Source: Batkoa obscura | Lineage: Eukaryota > Entomophthoromycota > Entomophthoromycetes > Entomophthorales > Batkoaceae | Direction of reading: 5' to 3' | Assembly: GCA_030770535.1 (NCBI GenBank) | Contig: JASVEC010000046.1 | Span: 1 to 64,000 of the forward strand | Length of the DNA: 64,000 bases | In this document: one piece after another, positions 46,045 to 58,129 of the stretch | Numbering within the stretch: the first letter of the stretch is position 1 | How the letters are laid out: each line of letters opens with the position of its first letter | Made by a program: the position numbers and the translations under genes | Notes under the pieces: generated by a model | What the model saw: the letters and a program-made list of their open reading frames with translations, nothing else | The model's database searches: none | What the model was told of the DNA's origin: nothing

Positions 46045-46142
46045 GGGGATGGTTTTTTAGTTTTATTACTTTTTCCATTCTTTAAGCACTATTTGAGTGG
46101 AAAAATTATTAGTAAAACTCTTAAACACAAAAATACATCCCC
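46045..46142 (+). mobile_element. Short element abutting transposon copy C (98 bp)
   Basis: GGGGATG...CATCCCC with ATAA on both sides; the right ATAA is also the left flank of copy C. Confidence 0.92.
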
Positions 46143-46429
46143 ATAAGGAAGTTGTCCAGACTGGTTTCAGGATTTACTTAGGAATCAAGCCAAATTTGAA
46201 ATTTTTAAATTTGTATTAATGTGATGGTTAAATCTAAAAAGCTTAAAATTAAATCTCTTTATTTAAAACTTATTTTAATTGTTTCCTTTTCTTAAATAGC
46301 TAATTTTTCTAGCTATGTGTTTTGTTATTTCTGTTAAATATTTAATAGATACATAATATATAACTATATGATTATATAATTATACAAATACAGTTATTTG
46401 ACTTTATTTTTGCTGAAATAAAAATAAAT

Positions 46430-47100
46430 TGTAAACTTTCACAACTAAACTTTGAAATGGGATTTTTGAAAATTTTAATACAATGGGGAAAAGTACACAA
46501 TGTAAACATTGTAATTCATTTACATCAATTTTAAGAGCTACTTATAACAACCCAGGGTTTATAGAATTTTATAATAAAACAAAACAAAGAAAAAATATAT
46601 TATCAAAGTTTACTATCGATAATAATAAACTTAATCAAGTAATGTATAAAATTAATGCTTTAAGGGAAACAGGAAATAAAAACCAATAAATAGCGTTACT
46701 ATCAACTATACCTTCAGTATATTCTTTTGATGAATGTAAAAGTTTTGGGTTTGATAGAAATAGAAATCAATATGATTATTCAAAAATAAGTAATAATAAT
46801 AAAATATCAACATTACAACCTATTATTAAAAATACAAAAAAAATTAAAGATAACCAAATTGAAACTATCATACAATATTTACTAAATGATTCAACTATTT
46901 CATCAAGATTTAATAAAAGTAATAATGATAGTAAATATTCATTAGATAATATATATACTAAATAAAAGTAGAAGAATGATATGTAGTAAATATTTGAATG
47001 ATCTAAGAGATAAAGCAGTAGCTAGGTCAACATTTTTTAAATATATACCAAGTAATTTCAAAAATCTAGCAAGAAAAACAGATTTATGTAATATATGTGC
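46430..47100 (+). pseudogene. Decayed transposase fragments in copy C
   Basis: ORF1 homologue with an early stop after GNKNQ and an ORF2 start that reads atgatatgtag, i.e. a stop where copies A and B have a Tyr codon. Useful for showing that ORF1 and ORF2 were once closer to one frame: the spacer here differs in length from that of copies A and B. Confidence 0.75.
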
Positions 47101-47102
47101 TG

Positions 47103-47559
47103 TGAAATATCGCTTTGTCAGTCCCATAGTTAATTATAGCATAACAATTCCCTAAGCTCTTGTGTTCTCGAGTTCAGAGGAAATCAATCCCACGTTCTTA
47201 GTTTGATTTGCTATGAGGATTTCTAGCTCCATCCCAAAGAATATTATCTTCTCATTTTGATATTGATACTTTTCAGAGTATAAGAGATTTTAAAACATAA
47301 TAGCTCAAGGCTTTTTAACTGAATTATTCACTGATATTTTGAACATTTAATAAAGCCACTGAGTTTTTTTAATAGTATTTTATGTGGATTTACATTAGTA
47401 TTGTCTATTCTATTTGTCTTATATAGCTTGTAACCTATTACGTGCTATTCCTCATAATCCAAGTCTATCTTAGTCACATAAACTAAGGCCTTTCAATTTA
47501 TAGTGTAATCAATCAGGTAATAGCTGTTTTTGACTCCAAATACTGAGTACCAGATTTCA
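47103..47559 (-). mobile_element. 460-bp repeat, copy 4, inside transposon copy C
   Basis: TGAAATATCGCTTTGTCAG at the left and GTACCAGATTTCA at the right; the inverted end extends to CTGTGAAAT/ATTTCACAG. Confidence 0.78.
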
Positions 47560-47901
47560 CAGTTTTATAAGAATATGTATTTAAGATCTAGTAGAAATTC
47601 AACTAACTTACAGTATAAACTATAACAGAATGATCTAGAACTGTGTCCGAGTACTTTTGTTTTAATAAAAGACTTAATTTTATAGAATTTTAAGCAAAGT
47701 TTTTAAAATACAGAATATTTAAATTGGATAAAATAATGAAACTAGTTCAGACATCCCCATAAGTTTTAATAAAGTCTTATTTATTTAAGGTCAAAATATA
47801 AAATATAAAATACAAAATAAATTTTTATATTGATTTTAATTATAATATCTAAAAATATTCAATTTTGCTTAAATTTAGCTCTTATGAAATTAATGCTATA
47901 T

Positions 47902-47997
47902 GAGTATGTGTTTTTTGTTTAAAAATTTTGTTAGAATCTTTCCACTCAAATAACACTTAAAAAATGAAAAAATAACAAAATCAAAAAAAATACACCC
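47902..47997 (-). mobile_element. Short element of the GGGG family (96 bp)
   Basis: GAGTATG...ACACCC with ATAT on both sides; more diverged than most. Confidence 0.78.
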
Positions 47998-48258
47998 ATA
48001 TACTAAAGTTTTTGCAAACTTTTATAAATCAAAGCATTAAGTTTGATTTAAGCTTGGATTTTAAAAAGAGCAAGTTATAAAAATATAATATTAGATTTAA
48101 TTTTATAGTTGAAATTCCTTTAAAGCAATTTGATAGATTGGATTTTTATTTAGTCATAGTCATAAGGCTTTATGATTGTTTGAAAATTAAAATCTTAATA
48201 ATTTTGTGATAAATTTTAACTATTTAATATATATATCATCTTGATTTAAAGCATATTG

Positions 48259-48720
48259 TGAAATATTGCTTTATTTAGCTCTCGGATTGATTATAACGCA
48301 ACAATCACTTAAGTTGCTGTGTTCTCAAGTTCAAATACAATCAAGTCAGAGTCCCTTATTTTGATTTGCTGCGAGAATTTCTAACTTCATATTGCAAGGA
48401 ATAACATCCTCTCGTATTAATATCCATATTTATTGGAGTATAAAAGAGATTCTTCAATATGATAACTCCAGGCTTTTTTAATTGGATTACTCCCTGATAA
48501 CGTATCATTAATAAAGTCACTAAGTCTTTCTGACAACATCTGATATAGATTTTATAGTAGTATCTTCCATTGTATTTGTTTTACATAATTTGTAGCTTAC
48601 TACATACTATTTCTATTAAGTTAAGTCTACCTTAGTTATATAAACTAAGACCCTTCGACTCAAGGCAAGTTAATTAAGCAAGAGTAGCTTTTAACTTCGG
48701 CCACTAAGTATCAACTTTCA
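48259..48720 (-). mobile_element. 460-bp repeat, copy 5
   Basis: Most diverged full copy. Ends ATTGTGAAAT and ATTTCACAAT are inverted over 10 bp. Confidence 0.72.
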
Positions 48721-49021
48721 CAATATAATTTTAATTTAAACATTTTTTGAAATTTAACTAAATAAACTAATACTAATAAAAGTAAATAATCATTTTTTAT
48801 ACAATAAAGCTCTAAAAATTTTATTATAAATGATACTAATTTTTTTAGACTAACATCAGCTTATATTAGAAAAATTTCAAAATTTTTCTCTTTTAATATC
48901 AATTTATAACTTTTATGAGATTTATACATCCTTTTTAAAAATAATTATTAAGTCCAAAAGTTTAATATTTTTCTAATATTAATTGCTTATAAAAGCTAAA
49001 AACTGGTTGTATAAGTATAGA

Positions 49022-49061
<40 letters not shown>

Positions 49062-49305
49062 TATTAGCAATTGTAGTTTATAAACCTATATATTATTAAA
49101 AAACACTTGAAACTTGTCTGATTGTCACTATCTCATTATTGAATTATCATAACATCATTCACTCTTTATTTTAAGGAATAGTCTATACTTTTCTAAAATA
49201 GGGTCTACTATTGGTCTAATTTTAAAAAAAACACGATAATATAAACTTTGAAATTTGATATTAAATCAATTTAATATTTTAAAACTTAATTATCATCTAT
49301 TAACA
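48721..49305. repeat. Intergenic DNA with an ATT microsatellite
   Basis: About 13 ATT units at 49022-49063. No other feature found before the next gene. Confidence 0.7.
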
Positions 49306-50129
49306 ATGCTTTTTCAACAATTAAAAACAAGTCGAACTAAATTAATTTATAATAATATATTTAAAAAACGTTATTTGCATCAATGGATTCCAGAAATTCA
49401 AGAAAAATTAAACTCATTTCCTTCCGTTATTACAATACCAGTTCAATGGGGTCAACAGGTAAACTTAAATTTTTAAAATTCTAAATCTATAGTAAAAAGA
49501 AGACTATTAATAATGTTAATAAAATTTTAGGATACTTTTCAACATTTAAATAATGTGGATTGGCTACGATTTATTGAAAGTGGTAATTAAAACATTATTA
49601 TTGAAACTAATTTGTATAAATGGTTAATTCAATTATATAAAAGGTAGAATCGATTACATGTACTTATTAACTTTAAACATGGATAAAACAGAAGCAAATA
49701 AATTTGTAACTGGAGATGGTGCTGGTTTAATTGTTAAATCTCAAGAATGTAAATATAAACATCCGATTACTTATCCTGACTCAGTAAGTTTATTATTATA
49801 ATTAACATCATCTATATCTTATCGATTATTTGTTGTTTACTTTATTTTTATGATATTCGAAAATAATGAACCTTTTCTTCTTGTAGTTAACTGTTGCGAC
49901 TAAGATTGAGAATTTAACTAGAGATCGATTTGTATTTTATACATTAACTTATTCTCTAAAGCATCAAAAATTAGCATCTGAATCCAAAGTTTTATGCGTT
50001 TCTTACGATCATAAGAAATTAGAGAAATCTGATTTTTCAGAAAGTTTCGTTAAGGCAGTGATTAAGATGGAAAAGAATCCGGAGAAGATACATAAGGAAG
50101 CAATGGAGTTACCAATCAGGAAGTATTAA
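49306..50129 (+). CDS. Hot-dog fold thioesterase (4HBT/YbgC-like)
   Basis: Four exons: 49306-49458, 49531-49582, 49644-49783, 49887-50129; 195 residues. VQWGQQDTFQHLNNVDWLRFIESGRIDYM is the classic acyl-CoA thioesterase signature (RxxWxDxDxxxHxNN..YxxxFExxR). TYPDSLTVATKIENLTRDRFVFYTLTYSLKHQKLASESKVLCVSYD covers the remaining hot-dog strands. The first ~35 residues (MLFQQLKTSRTKLIYNNIFKKRYLHQW) are basic and may target the protein to mitochondria. Expected reaction: hydrolysis of acyl-CoA thioesters; chain length unknown. The usual catalytic Asp position reads QQD here. Confidence 0.88.
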
Positions 50130-50648
50130 TAGCCAAACAGGTTATACATCAAAACAAAAATGAAAGTTGAAGTGAGTTTTTATTAAAGAAGGCTATTTTA
50201 GAATCAATTTAAGAGATTTATTAATGTTAATTCTATTTTATAAATCTTTGAATTTTGATAAATGAATAAAATATTTAGTTAAATTTATATAAATGAACTA
50301 AATAAATATATAGAATGAAATCACTTTAAACTCTTTATTAAAATAATAGTCATTTACTTTGTATTAATATATATTATCTTATAAACTATAATAATTCTAT
50401 TTTTTCAACTTGATCAATTATTTAACTCTTAATAATAAAATACTCATAATTCAACCCAATCAATTGATTAAATTCCATAAGAGAACAATTGTTTAACATT
50501 TAATTTGTCAATACTTCAATAACCTTAATTAAACCCCCAAAACTCAATAAAATTAATAAATTTAATTCATCAAAATTTCTTAAAACTAATAACTCTTTAT
50601 TCTTCTTTTCAATTAATAAAACGTAATATATTCTCTCTTCCATATCAA
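50130..50648. other. Intergenic DNA, promoter of the bestrophin-like gene
   Basis: No gene; a C/T-rich stretch with several CTCTT lies just before the start codon. Confidence 0.4.
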
Positions 50649-51835
50649 ATGGATCAACCAACAACTAAATATAATCCATTTAAAACTACTGCCTTTCATT
50701 ATAAAGGTTCTGTATTAATCTATGTTTTGCCCAAAGCCATCTTCTTTACTATATGGTCTGTGTCTATCTGGGCAATTGAAGTCTATGGCAACTTATCTTC
50801 AACAGTAATAAAGACTATTGCATTCAACAATGCATTGATCGTTTTACTCGGACTAGTAATCTCCTTACTACTTGTTTTTCGTACTAATACAGCTTATGAT
50901 CGATATTGGGAAGGAAGAAGACTTTGGTCAGATATGACCATGATCATTCGTTCAACAGCAAGAACTATATGGGTCCAAGTAGAACAAGTAGATTCTTTTG
51001 ATAAAGATATGAAATTACAAGTGATACATTTATTAGTTGCTTATGCTTACGCATGTAAACATAATATTAGGGGTGAGTTTGGAGAACATGCTTCAGATTT
51101 AGAAAACTTCTTATCTCATTTGACAGAGGGTAATGGTATGCCAATGTCACCTGAATCAACTAGATCAAATTCAACAAATTCAGTTACTAAATTAATTAAA
51201 AAAACATTTGATAAAAAAGATAATGATTTTCTACCAATATTAATTACTCATAAGATTACTTTAGTTATTGATTATTGGTTTAAAAATGAAAAAATAGCCC
51301 CAGCAGTAGCTACTATTTTATTAAATAATTTAAATGTCATGGTAACTTCATATGCAGGGTTTGAAAGAATTTTAGATACGCCAATTCCAATGGCTTATGC
51401 TATTCATTTATCTCAATGTGTTTGGCTATTTTGTTTATTATTACCATTTCAATTATTGTTCTTATTTTCAGGTGTTTATAAGTTTTTTGCTATTTTATTT
51501 ACACTTGTCTCTGCTTTTACTATATTTGGTATTATTAACATTGGTGAAGAAATTGGTAAATTATTATATTTTATTTATTTATTTATTTATTTATTTATTA
51601 TTATTATTTTATATTAATTCGTTTTTACTTTTACTTAGAAAATCCATTTGGATATGATGCAAATGATTTACCATTAAATGAATACTGCGAAATTTTGAAT
51701 TTAGAAATTAATCAAATGATCAAAAAAGTAGCACCAAATGTTAAAGATTGGGTATTTAATAATGATCATATTAAATATATTAAAAAAACATTTTCTATTA
51801 AATCAAAAAATCATACTAAGGTTATTATTAATTAA
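50649..51835 (+). CDS. Bestrophin-like (UPF0187 family) membrane channel
   Basis: Two exons, 50649-51555 and 51639-51835; 367 residues. Membrane helices near residues 25-45 (VLIYVLPKAIFFTIWSVSIW) and 62-80 (ALIVLLGLVISLLLVFR), then FRTNTAYDRYWEGRRLW, the hallmark of bestrophin-type proteins. Two further helices are at about 255-300, followed by NIGEEI and IENPFGYDANDLPLNEYC, the conserved calcium-clasp-like C-terminal motif. Likely an anion channel in a cell or organelle membrane, inferred from family. The single intron (83 bp) holds a TTTA microsatellite. It ends 148 bp from the convergent Vip1 gene. Confidence 0.9.
51563..51608. repeat. TTTA microsatellite in the bestrophin-like intron
   Basis: About eight TTTA units, then ATT units, inside the intron 51556-51638. 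Confidence 0.85.
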
Positions 51836-51983
51836 AATTAAAATATTACATTATATTATCATTATTAATTTTATTTTTCAACTTTGTTTTTTATATGTTA
51901 TACTTTATATTTTATACTTTATATTTTATAAAAAAATACTTAAAATTATATAATTTTAACAAATCATTTGTAATTAATTTCAA

Positions 51984-54900
51984 TTAAGAACTATCTTTCA
52001 ATAAACTAGGAGTAGACCCTTTAGATCCTACTGAATAATTACTGGGTGAAAGAATAGGAGATATATTATCTGGGGAATTAATAGGAGATTCCCAGTTTTC
52101 TAAAGTAAAATCTGGAATATCTCTATAATCTTTAGATAATAATTGATTAAAATTATTAATAGCAACATCTAAATCCATATGATCTGTTAAATTAATTCTT
52201 GAAGCTACTGAAAGTGCATGATGTTCATCCATTTGTAAATCCATAATAAAAGAATGATGAGCACCTGGAGAAAACCCTAATCGTAATGAGAATTCTTTTT
52301 CATCCATATCATCTTTTTGACATTCATATAATTCAAATGTTATTTGTGTTAAATAATCTAATTCCCCAATTTCATGGGCTCTTAAATTCACTGGTAAGCC
52401 ACCATTTAATACAATATTTAATAAGGTATGAACATGGGATTCTAAACAAAAATAATAAATTCAATATTAAATAACCTAATAATATTATAATATTTAATTA
52501 AGTTTACCTTTAGTAAAATAAAGAATAGTAGCTGGTTTTGTAGAATCTCTAATAGTCAATAAATCCTTTAAAATATTAGTCAATAAATTTCTACTTGTCA
52601 ACATACCAATAGATAACTTCTCTTCGTTAGTAATGCCATATTCTCTAGGTGCAATCATATCAAAAAATAACTTAGCACTCCTATACAATTGTTTAAGTGG
52701 TTCTAAAGAATATTCATCTTTTTCACAACAAAATACTTCTTCCAAAAAATCTCGATTATGTAATGCATCATATTTTAAACTATCATATAATTCACATACT
52801 TTTCCTGGATCAAATCTAGATTGTTCAACATCACAATATTCTTTAATTAGTTTTTCCCATCGTTCTTTAAATAATTGTGGGTTATCATTACAACACCATT
52901 TTTCTTCTTTTAAGACTGATAAATTCATTTTTTTTAAATTATCTCTCATTATGTCTCTTAATCGAATTAACGATTCTTTAATCTTTTCTGCTAATTCTCT
53001 AGGAGTTTCTCCATTTGGTGTTTCAAAATAACTTAATAATGGGGAAGTACTATTTAGTTTCATACATTCTTTTAATTCTGCTTTGACTATATCTGTTTGT
53101 TCTTTAGCATCATTACTATCATCTAACATTTCTTTTTCAACTTGTATAAAATTTGGATCGATTTCTTTTAAATTTAAAAAGGGTTTGATAAATGATTCAG
53201 CTAAGAGATAATTTTATTATTATTATCATTAAATTATATAATATAAATTACCTGTAGCTACTACTCTTCTTTCCGAACTTGAATAAACTTTAACATCATC
53301 TAATAAATTTTTATTGATAATTGTTAAATCTTTTCGCATATTTAAACCAAGATCAGATGAATGATGGGTAGCTGCATGAGTAAACTAAATATAAAAATTA
53401 AACATCTTAATTAAATTATATATTATAATTATAGTTACCTCTCCGCCCCATTTGATAATAACTTGCATTGAATCTAAAATCCCATTGATTTTATTAAAAC
53501 TTGGTTTCACTTGAATTTTAGTACCAGGTAATGAACCTTTCTTTTTCAATATTAAATCAATTTGAATTAATTTTGTTTTCTCTTGTCCATCTTCTTTTTC
53601 AATTGCCTTTTTAATACTTTCTTTAAATTCTTTAATATTTTCAGGTTTACGAATAATCACTTCTTCTTTAGAATCATTTAACCAATTAGCAATGAATTTA
53701 GAGGTCATCTTAAACTTTGCTTTTTGTTTAGGTGTACGATCTGCATGTCTTAAGACCGAAATAAATCCTTTTAATGTCCAAACATTTTCGAAAGTTGGTT
53801 CGACATCGGTAACATGAGAAATATATTTCCTTTTTTCTGCATTTTTAAACATCTCCAAAAATAATGCCGCTGTCTTTGCATAATATTCTTGATTACCTTT
53901 AACAAAGGACCAACCATTAACATCAATAACATAAGATTTTCCATTAGCTCTTAATAAATCCAAACCACAAATTGTTTGTCCAAATGTTAAACATACGTTT
54001 TTAGCTATCTCTTTTTCTATTTTAGATAACTCAGTTACATACCGCATTTCTTTACCATCCACATTACGTCGAACTAAGCCATCCACTACTGGTGATTTTC
54101 TTGTTTCTGCATGGGCAAACTCAGGTCCTACAGTATATACTTTGATATCTTCTGAATTATCAACATCAATAAATTTTTCATAAATAAAAGAACCATCCAT
54201 TCTTAATTCATTTTCATTGGGGAAAAATTCACTTGATTTATTTGCTATTTTACGAAATAATTTTCGAGTACCACCACCTTGAGAAGAATGATAATAAATA
54301 TTAATATTATGATTTTCTCCATCCACTGGTTTTTCAACAAATGGTTTACTTAATCTTACACCATCTACTTCAATAGTATCCTGATCGATGACTTTTAATT
54401 CATTATTTTTCAACGATTTGATATATTCAATTGCTTTTAATGGCAATTTTTCCATGTATTCTAGATCCAAGTTCGGGCCATTGTCTCTAGTAACTGTTAA
54501 TCTTTGAGGAGTAGGAACACCTACCGCTTCAAGAATACCAAGTACTAATCTTCGATCCCATAATACCTTTTGTAAATATAAGTCATTGACACAAAAAGGT
54601 TTTCTTAATTCAACATATTTTATAGCTTTATCTAAGGGAAAACCACTCGAAAAAAAAGAAATTAAAAAATCACATACTGGCCATTTTTCTACCTCTATTT
54701 GATATTTAATTTACTTAGTGAGTGAGAGGATGATGAAAAATAGTTGATAAATTACCTTCATCTAATATAACTTTGTCACCAAAGATAATAATTTCATAAT
54801 CAACTTCACTTTCTATAATTCGATTTAAGATATCTCTCATTGGTTTAGATCTTGCTTTAACATCACGGGCACAGACACCAATGATAGCTATTTTGAAAAG

Positions 54901-55023
54901 ATATTAGTTACCAGTGAATGAGACTAAAGATGAATAATAATAAAACTCACGTTTCTTTTTACTAATTCTTGGTAATTGAAAAAAACTTCTATAAGAAGAA
55001 GATAAGTCGAATAATCGCTGCAT
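51984..55023 (-). CDS. VIP1: Inositol hexakisphosphate/diphosphoinositol kinase (Vip1/PPIP5K)
   Basis: Six exons: 55023-54951, 54887-54756, 54694-53439, 53384-53252, 53200-52508, 52441-51984; 914 residues. The N-terminal ATP-grasp kinase half begins [20 protein letters not shown] and includes [15 protein letters not shown] [47 protein letters not shown] and the GLDLLR...[13 protein letters not shown] active-site region. The C-terminal histidine-acid-phosphatase half has [37 protein letters not shown] and [13 protein letters not shown]. It makes and breaks inositol pyrophosphates (IP7/IP8), signals of phosphate and energy state. It lacks the long C-terminal tail of some relatives. Start [12 protein letters not shown] directly precedes the conserved kinase start. 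Confidence 0.95.
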
Positions 55024-55453
55024 TTTTGTTATCTAAAAATAAGAGAAATGATGAGAAAAAAAGAGTTGAAAATACTTTTAAAAGTTGCTGAATGCTGAGT
55101 TTCTATGGGTGTTATTTTTAAGTTTTTAATACTAATATTAAATTATTAAAATTAAAATTAAATTTTGTATTAAAATAATAAAAACTAATTTTAAATTTAA
55201 TTAATTGATTTGTTAATCTTTGAACTGAGCATAATTTTAAGTTTAAATTTAAAAATAGCTTAAAGTTAAATTAGTCACTTTTACTACACACAAAAGTTTT
55301 ATTAAAGTTAAATGAAGTATATAACGAAATATATAATATCAAAACTAATTATTAGAGTCATAATAACTTTAAGACTTATTCTTTCATTTTATTATATAAA
55401 AAATAGCGTGTAAACTTTATGAAATAGTAAAATAGGATAGAAAATATTAAATG
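55024..55453. other. Upstream region of the Vip1 gene
   Basis: AT-rich, no gene or repeat found. Confidence 0.4.
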
Positions 55454-55551
55454 GGGATGTATTTTTGTGTTTAAGAATTTTACTAACAAATTTTCCACTT
55501 AAATAGCGCTTAAAAAATGGAAAAAATAATGAAGTCAAAAAAAACACCCCC
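55454..55551 (-). mobile_element. Short element of the GGGG family (98 bp)
   Basis: GGGGATG...CACCCCC with AAAT on both sides. Confidence 0.9.
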
Positions 55552-56236
55552 AAATACTAAAATCTTAATTTAAGCCCACCAATTAAACTTGAAAGATAGT
55601 ATAAAGTTAAAACTCATAAATTGAAACTGAAAAAATGATATTTTAAAATCCTACAAAAATGATACAATATTGTATAAGTGGAATAAAATAGCAGAATATA
55701 ATATAAACAACATAATAGTAGTGATAAAATTCGAGAAAGCTATTCCTTTATTCATCTCACTTTTATACATAGATGAACTAAAACTAAAAACTTTAGTTGA
55801 GTTAATCCCAAATAAGTAAAATCCCAAGTTTTCTTTTATGATTTTGTCCATTTCTTGTAGCATAAATATTCACTAATCCACTATCAAAAATAAAAACAAA
55901 ATCTAAAAAATTTATTTAGAAATTAGACAGAGATAGAGCTATTTTCAATAAGAGTAACAACCATGTAAGTTGAAGCTTTTTTAATATTATAATTTTTGTC
56001 AACAAGATAATTAATAGATGTTTATATTATAAAAACCTATATATCTAATTGTAACTTTACTAAAGACCAATAGTAATTACGTTTTGAGTTTAGTAATTAT
56101 TTTTCTTATTGAATTAAATTTCTGCAATGAAAAATTGAAATTGGGTTCTTGTTACTCCATGTTGAATAAATAGAATTGATTGGTTTTAATTAGTAGGCAT
56201 TTATATATAGATTTTATTCTTAGAAATAAAGTGAAA
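55552..56236. other. Intergenic DNA before the tRNA gene
   Basis: A 70-codon minus-strand frame (55651-55863) has a hydrophobic end but no family signature; not accepted as a gene. Confidence 0.4.
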
Positions 56237-56319
56237 GATCAGGTGGCCGAGTTGGTCTAAGGCGCCGTGTTAAGGCCGCGGTCTCTTCGGAGGCGTGGGT
56301 TCGAATCCCATCCTGATCA
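56237..56319 (+). tRNA. tRNA-Leu (anticodon AAG)
   Basis: Acceptor stem GATCAGG pairs perfectly with CCTGATC, discriminator A. The anticodon stem CCGTG/CGCGG encloses the loop TTAAGGC, giving anticodon AAG (reads CTT leucine codons). The long variable arm closed around TTCG is typical of class II tRNA-Leu. The T-arm is GTGGG-TTCGAAT-CCCAT. Internal promoter boxes lie in TGGCCGAGTTGG and GGTTCGAATCC. No intron. TTTTT directly follows as the polymerase III terminator. Confidence 0.97.
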
Positions 56320-58129
56320 TTTTTGTGGATTAAAATTTGATTTTTTTATAATAAAATATATAATAGTTAGTTCTTTAAAAGAAAACAAATACTAAACACA
56401 GAGTTTGATATTGAGTAGAATGGGCTAATCTTAGCTCCAAGGTTCCACTTTTTCCCGATATTTCTACTGTCAAAGAAATCATAAATTAAGCATAAATTGG
56501 ATGATAATAGAGGCTGTTCTTTATATAAAAATTAGACAAAATATTTTTAAAACCTCCACCTAGATCAAATCAGACAAAAATAAGAATATTACTCAGAGTT
56601 TTGAGTTCAACTCCTATTCTTTAAACATAATGAATTTTATTTAAATAATACACCACCTTTGTTCACTTTGCGAATCCATAAAGTAAGTCTATTGAGGTTT
56701 AAAATAGATCCCAGCAGAACTTAAAGATCAATTACTATTTTTCAGCGGAGTTCTGAATACTGCATTTATAGTTTAAATTTCAAATGAAACCAGAAATTTA
56801 GTTTAAGAAGAATCAATAGCCTTTGTTTTGTTTATTATTGTTTTTGTTAAAATCAAAGGTTCAAATCAACCATTTACAAAATTTTATATATTATTTTAAC
56901 AGTCTTATAAGACTACAATGTGTTGTTACTATTAACTATTATTTATAAGTGTAATTGAAAATATATTCCATAAAAATAAAGATAAAAATTTAAAGTGTTG
57001 GGGAAAATGATATTATAATTAATTAATTATTTTATAGAATACTTTAAAATGATAACAAATTAAAGACTTTGACTGTAACTGTAATTAATAATATATACTA
57101 AAATTAGTAATTCATTTATAATTTTAGTGTTCTTGCTTTTTTATAATATTTTATTTGACTTATCAATGCTAAATTACAGTAGGATAATAGGGTTAATCTC
57201 AAAAGCGAATATTTGAAATATTTAACAAAAACAAATATTACTATAATAACCAAATTTTAGATCGTAATATAAATAGCATTTATCGATAAATAAACAAATA
57301 AATAGGCTATATTCTTTATATTCAAATATATGACGTAAATTTCAATAAAAAAGATCAACAAAGTAATCTATTTACTAGTGGGTTTAATAGCATGAATTGA
57401 TTTGTTGACATGGCTTTAACAGTAGCATTTTAAGTTGATATTTACATTATAAAAATACAGGTATGATAATGAATAGAAGAGAATTTATTGTTGAACATCA
57501 ACAAGTTGAAAATACAAAACTTATTTTAATCTAATTCATAGTATTACTATGGTCTTTTTATTCAGAATAATAAGTTTTAGATAAAAGGTGTAGTAAAGAA
57601 TAAAAAAAGAAAGGAGAAATAAGTGGAATTCGAGATCAAACTCATTGTTAATTTACGGATAAAAAACTGAAATGGACAAGTTTTATTCAACAAAATATGA
57701 AAAAAACCCTGCTTTTAAACTTTAATTTTAGCTTAATTAAGTAGATGACAAGGAGTGAAAATCATATGCTAAAAAGGAGAGCCAATAACAAGTGTTAAAG
57801 ATTAATTAAAGTGGGGTGCTTTTGAAAAAAGTATCCAGTTAAAATAACATGGTAACTTGAAATTTATTCAACAATAAGATGCTTGGTAAAGCAGTTTAAT
57901 TACTATATTGGGTAAGTGACCTAAAAACTGTTAGAAACAAATTTAAACTCTTTAATGAATAGCATGGGTACTTTTCCTATTAATTAACGACGATGAAAAT
58001 TATTATCAACAATCAAACTCAAGCCTAACTAAAATTTTAAAACTATATAAATCAATTAAATTTTTCTTTTAATTTTTTTGATTTTTATTTTTTTGTTTTT
58101 ATTTATTTAGATTTTTTATAATAATTATA
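56320..58129. other. Intergenic DNA before the kinase gene
   Basis: About 1.8 kb, AT-rich, no gene, MITE or known repeat. The last 100 bp before the kinase start is strongly T-rich. Confidence 0.4.

Larger units (their letters stand above)
46147..47758 (+). mobile_element. Internally deleted GGGG-family transposon (copy C)
   Basis: Left end GGAAGTTGTCCAGACTGGTTTCA, right end GAAACTAGTTCAGACATCCCC, ATAA on both sides. It keeps most of ORF1 (46430-46920, with several changes) and the first ~40 codons of ORF2. The rest of the transposase is missing. The 460-bp repeat at 47103-47559 sits at the break, followed by the right end. Confidence 0.85.

Noticed and set aside
49255-49305. Upstream Met for the thioesterase
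   Set aside because: The later Met at 49306 gives a compact basic leader; the upstream 17 residues look like translated leader sequence.
51397-51657. 86-residue frame overlapping the bestrophin-like gene
   Set aside because: Out-of-frame shadow running into the intron microsatellite.
55651-55863. 70-residue minus-strand frame with a hydrophobic C-terminus
   Set aside because: No signal peptide logic, family motif or conserved context; chance frame in AT-rich DNA.
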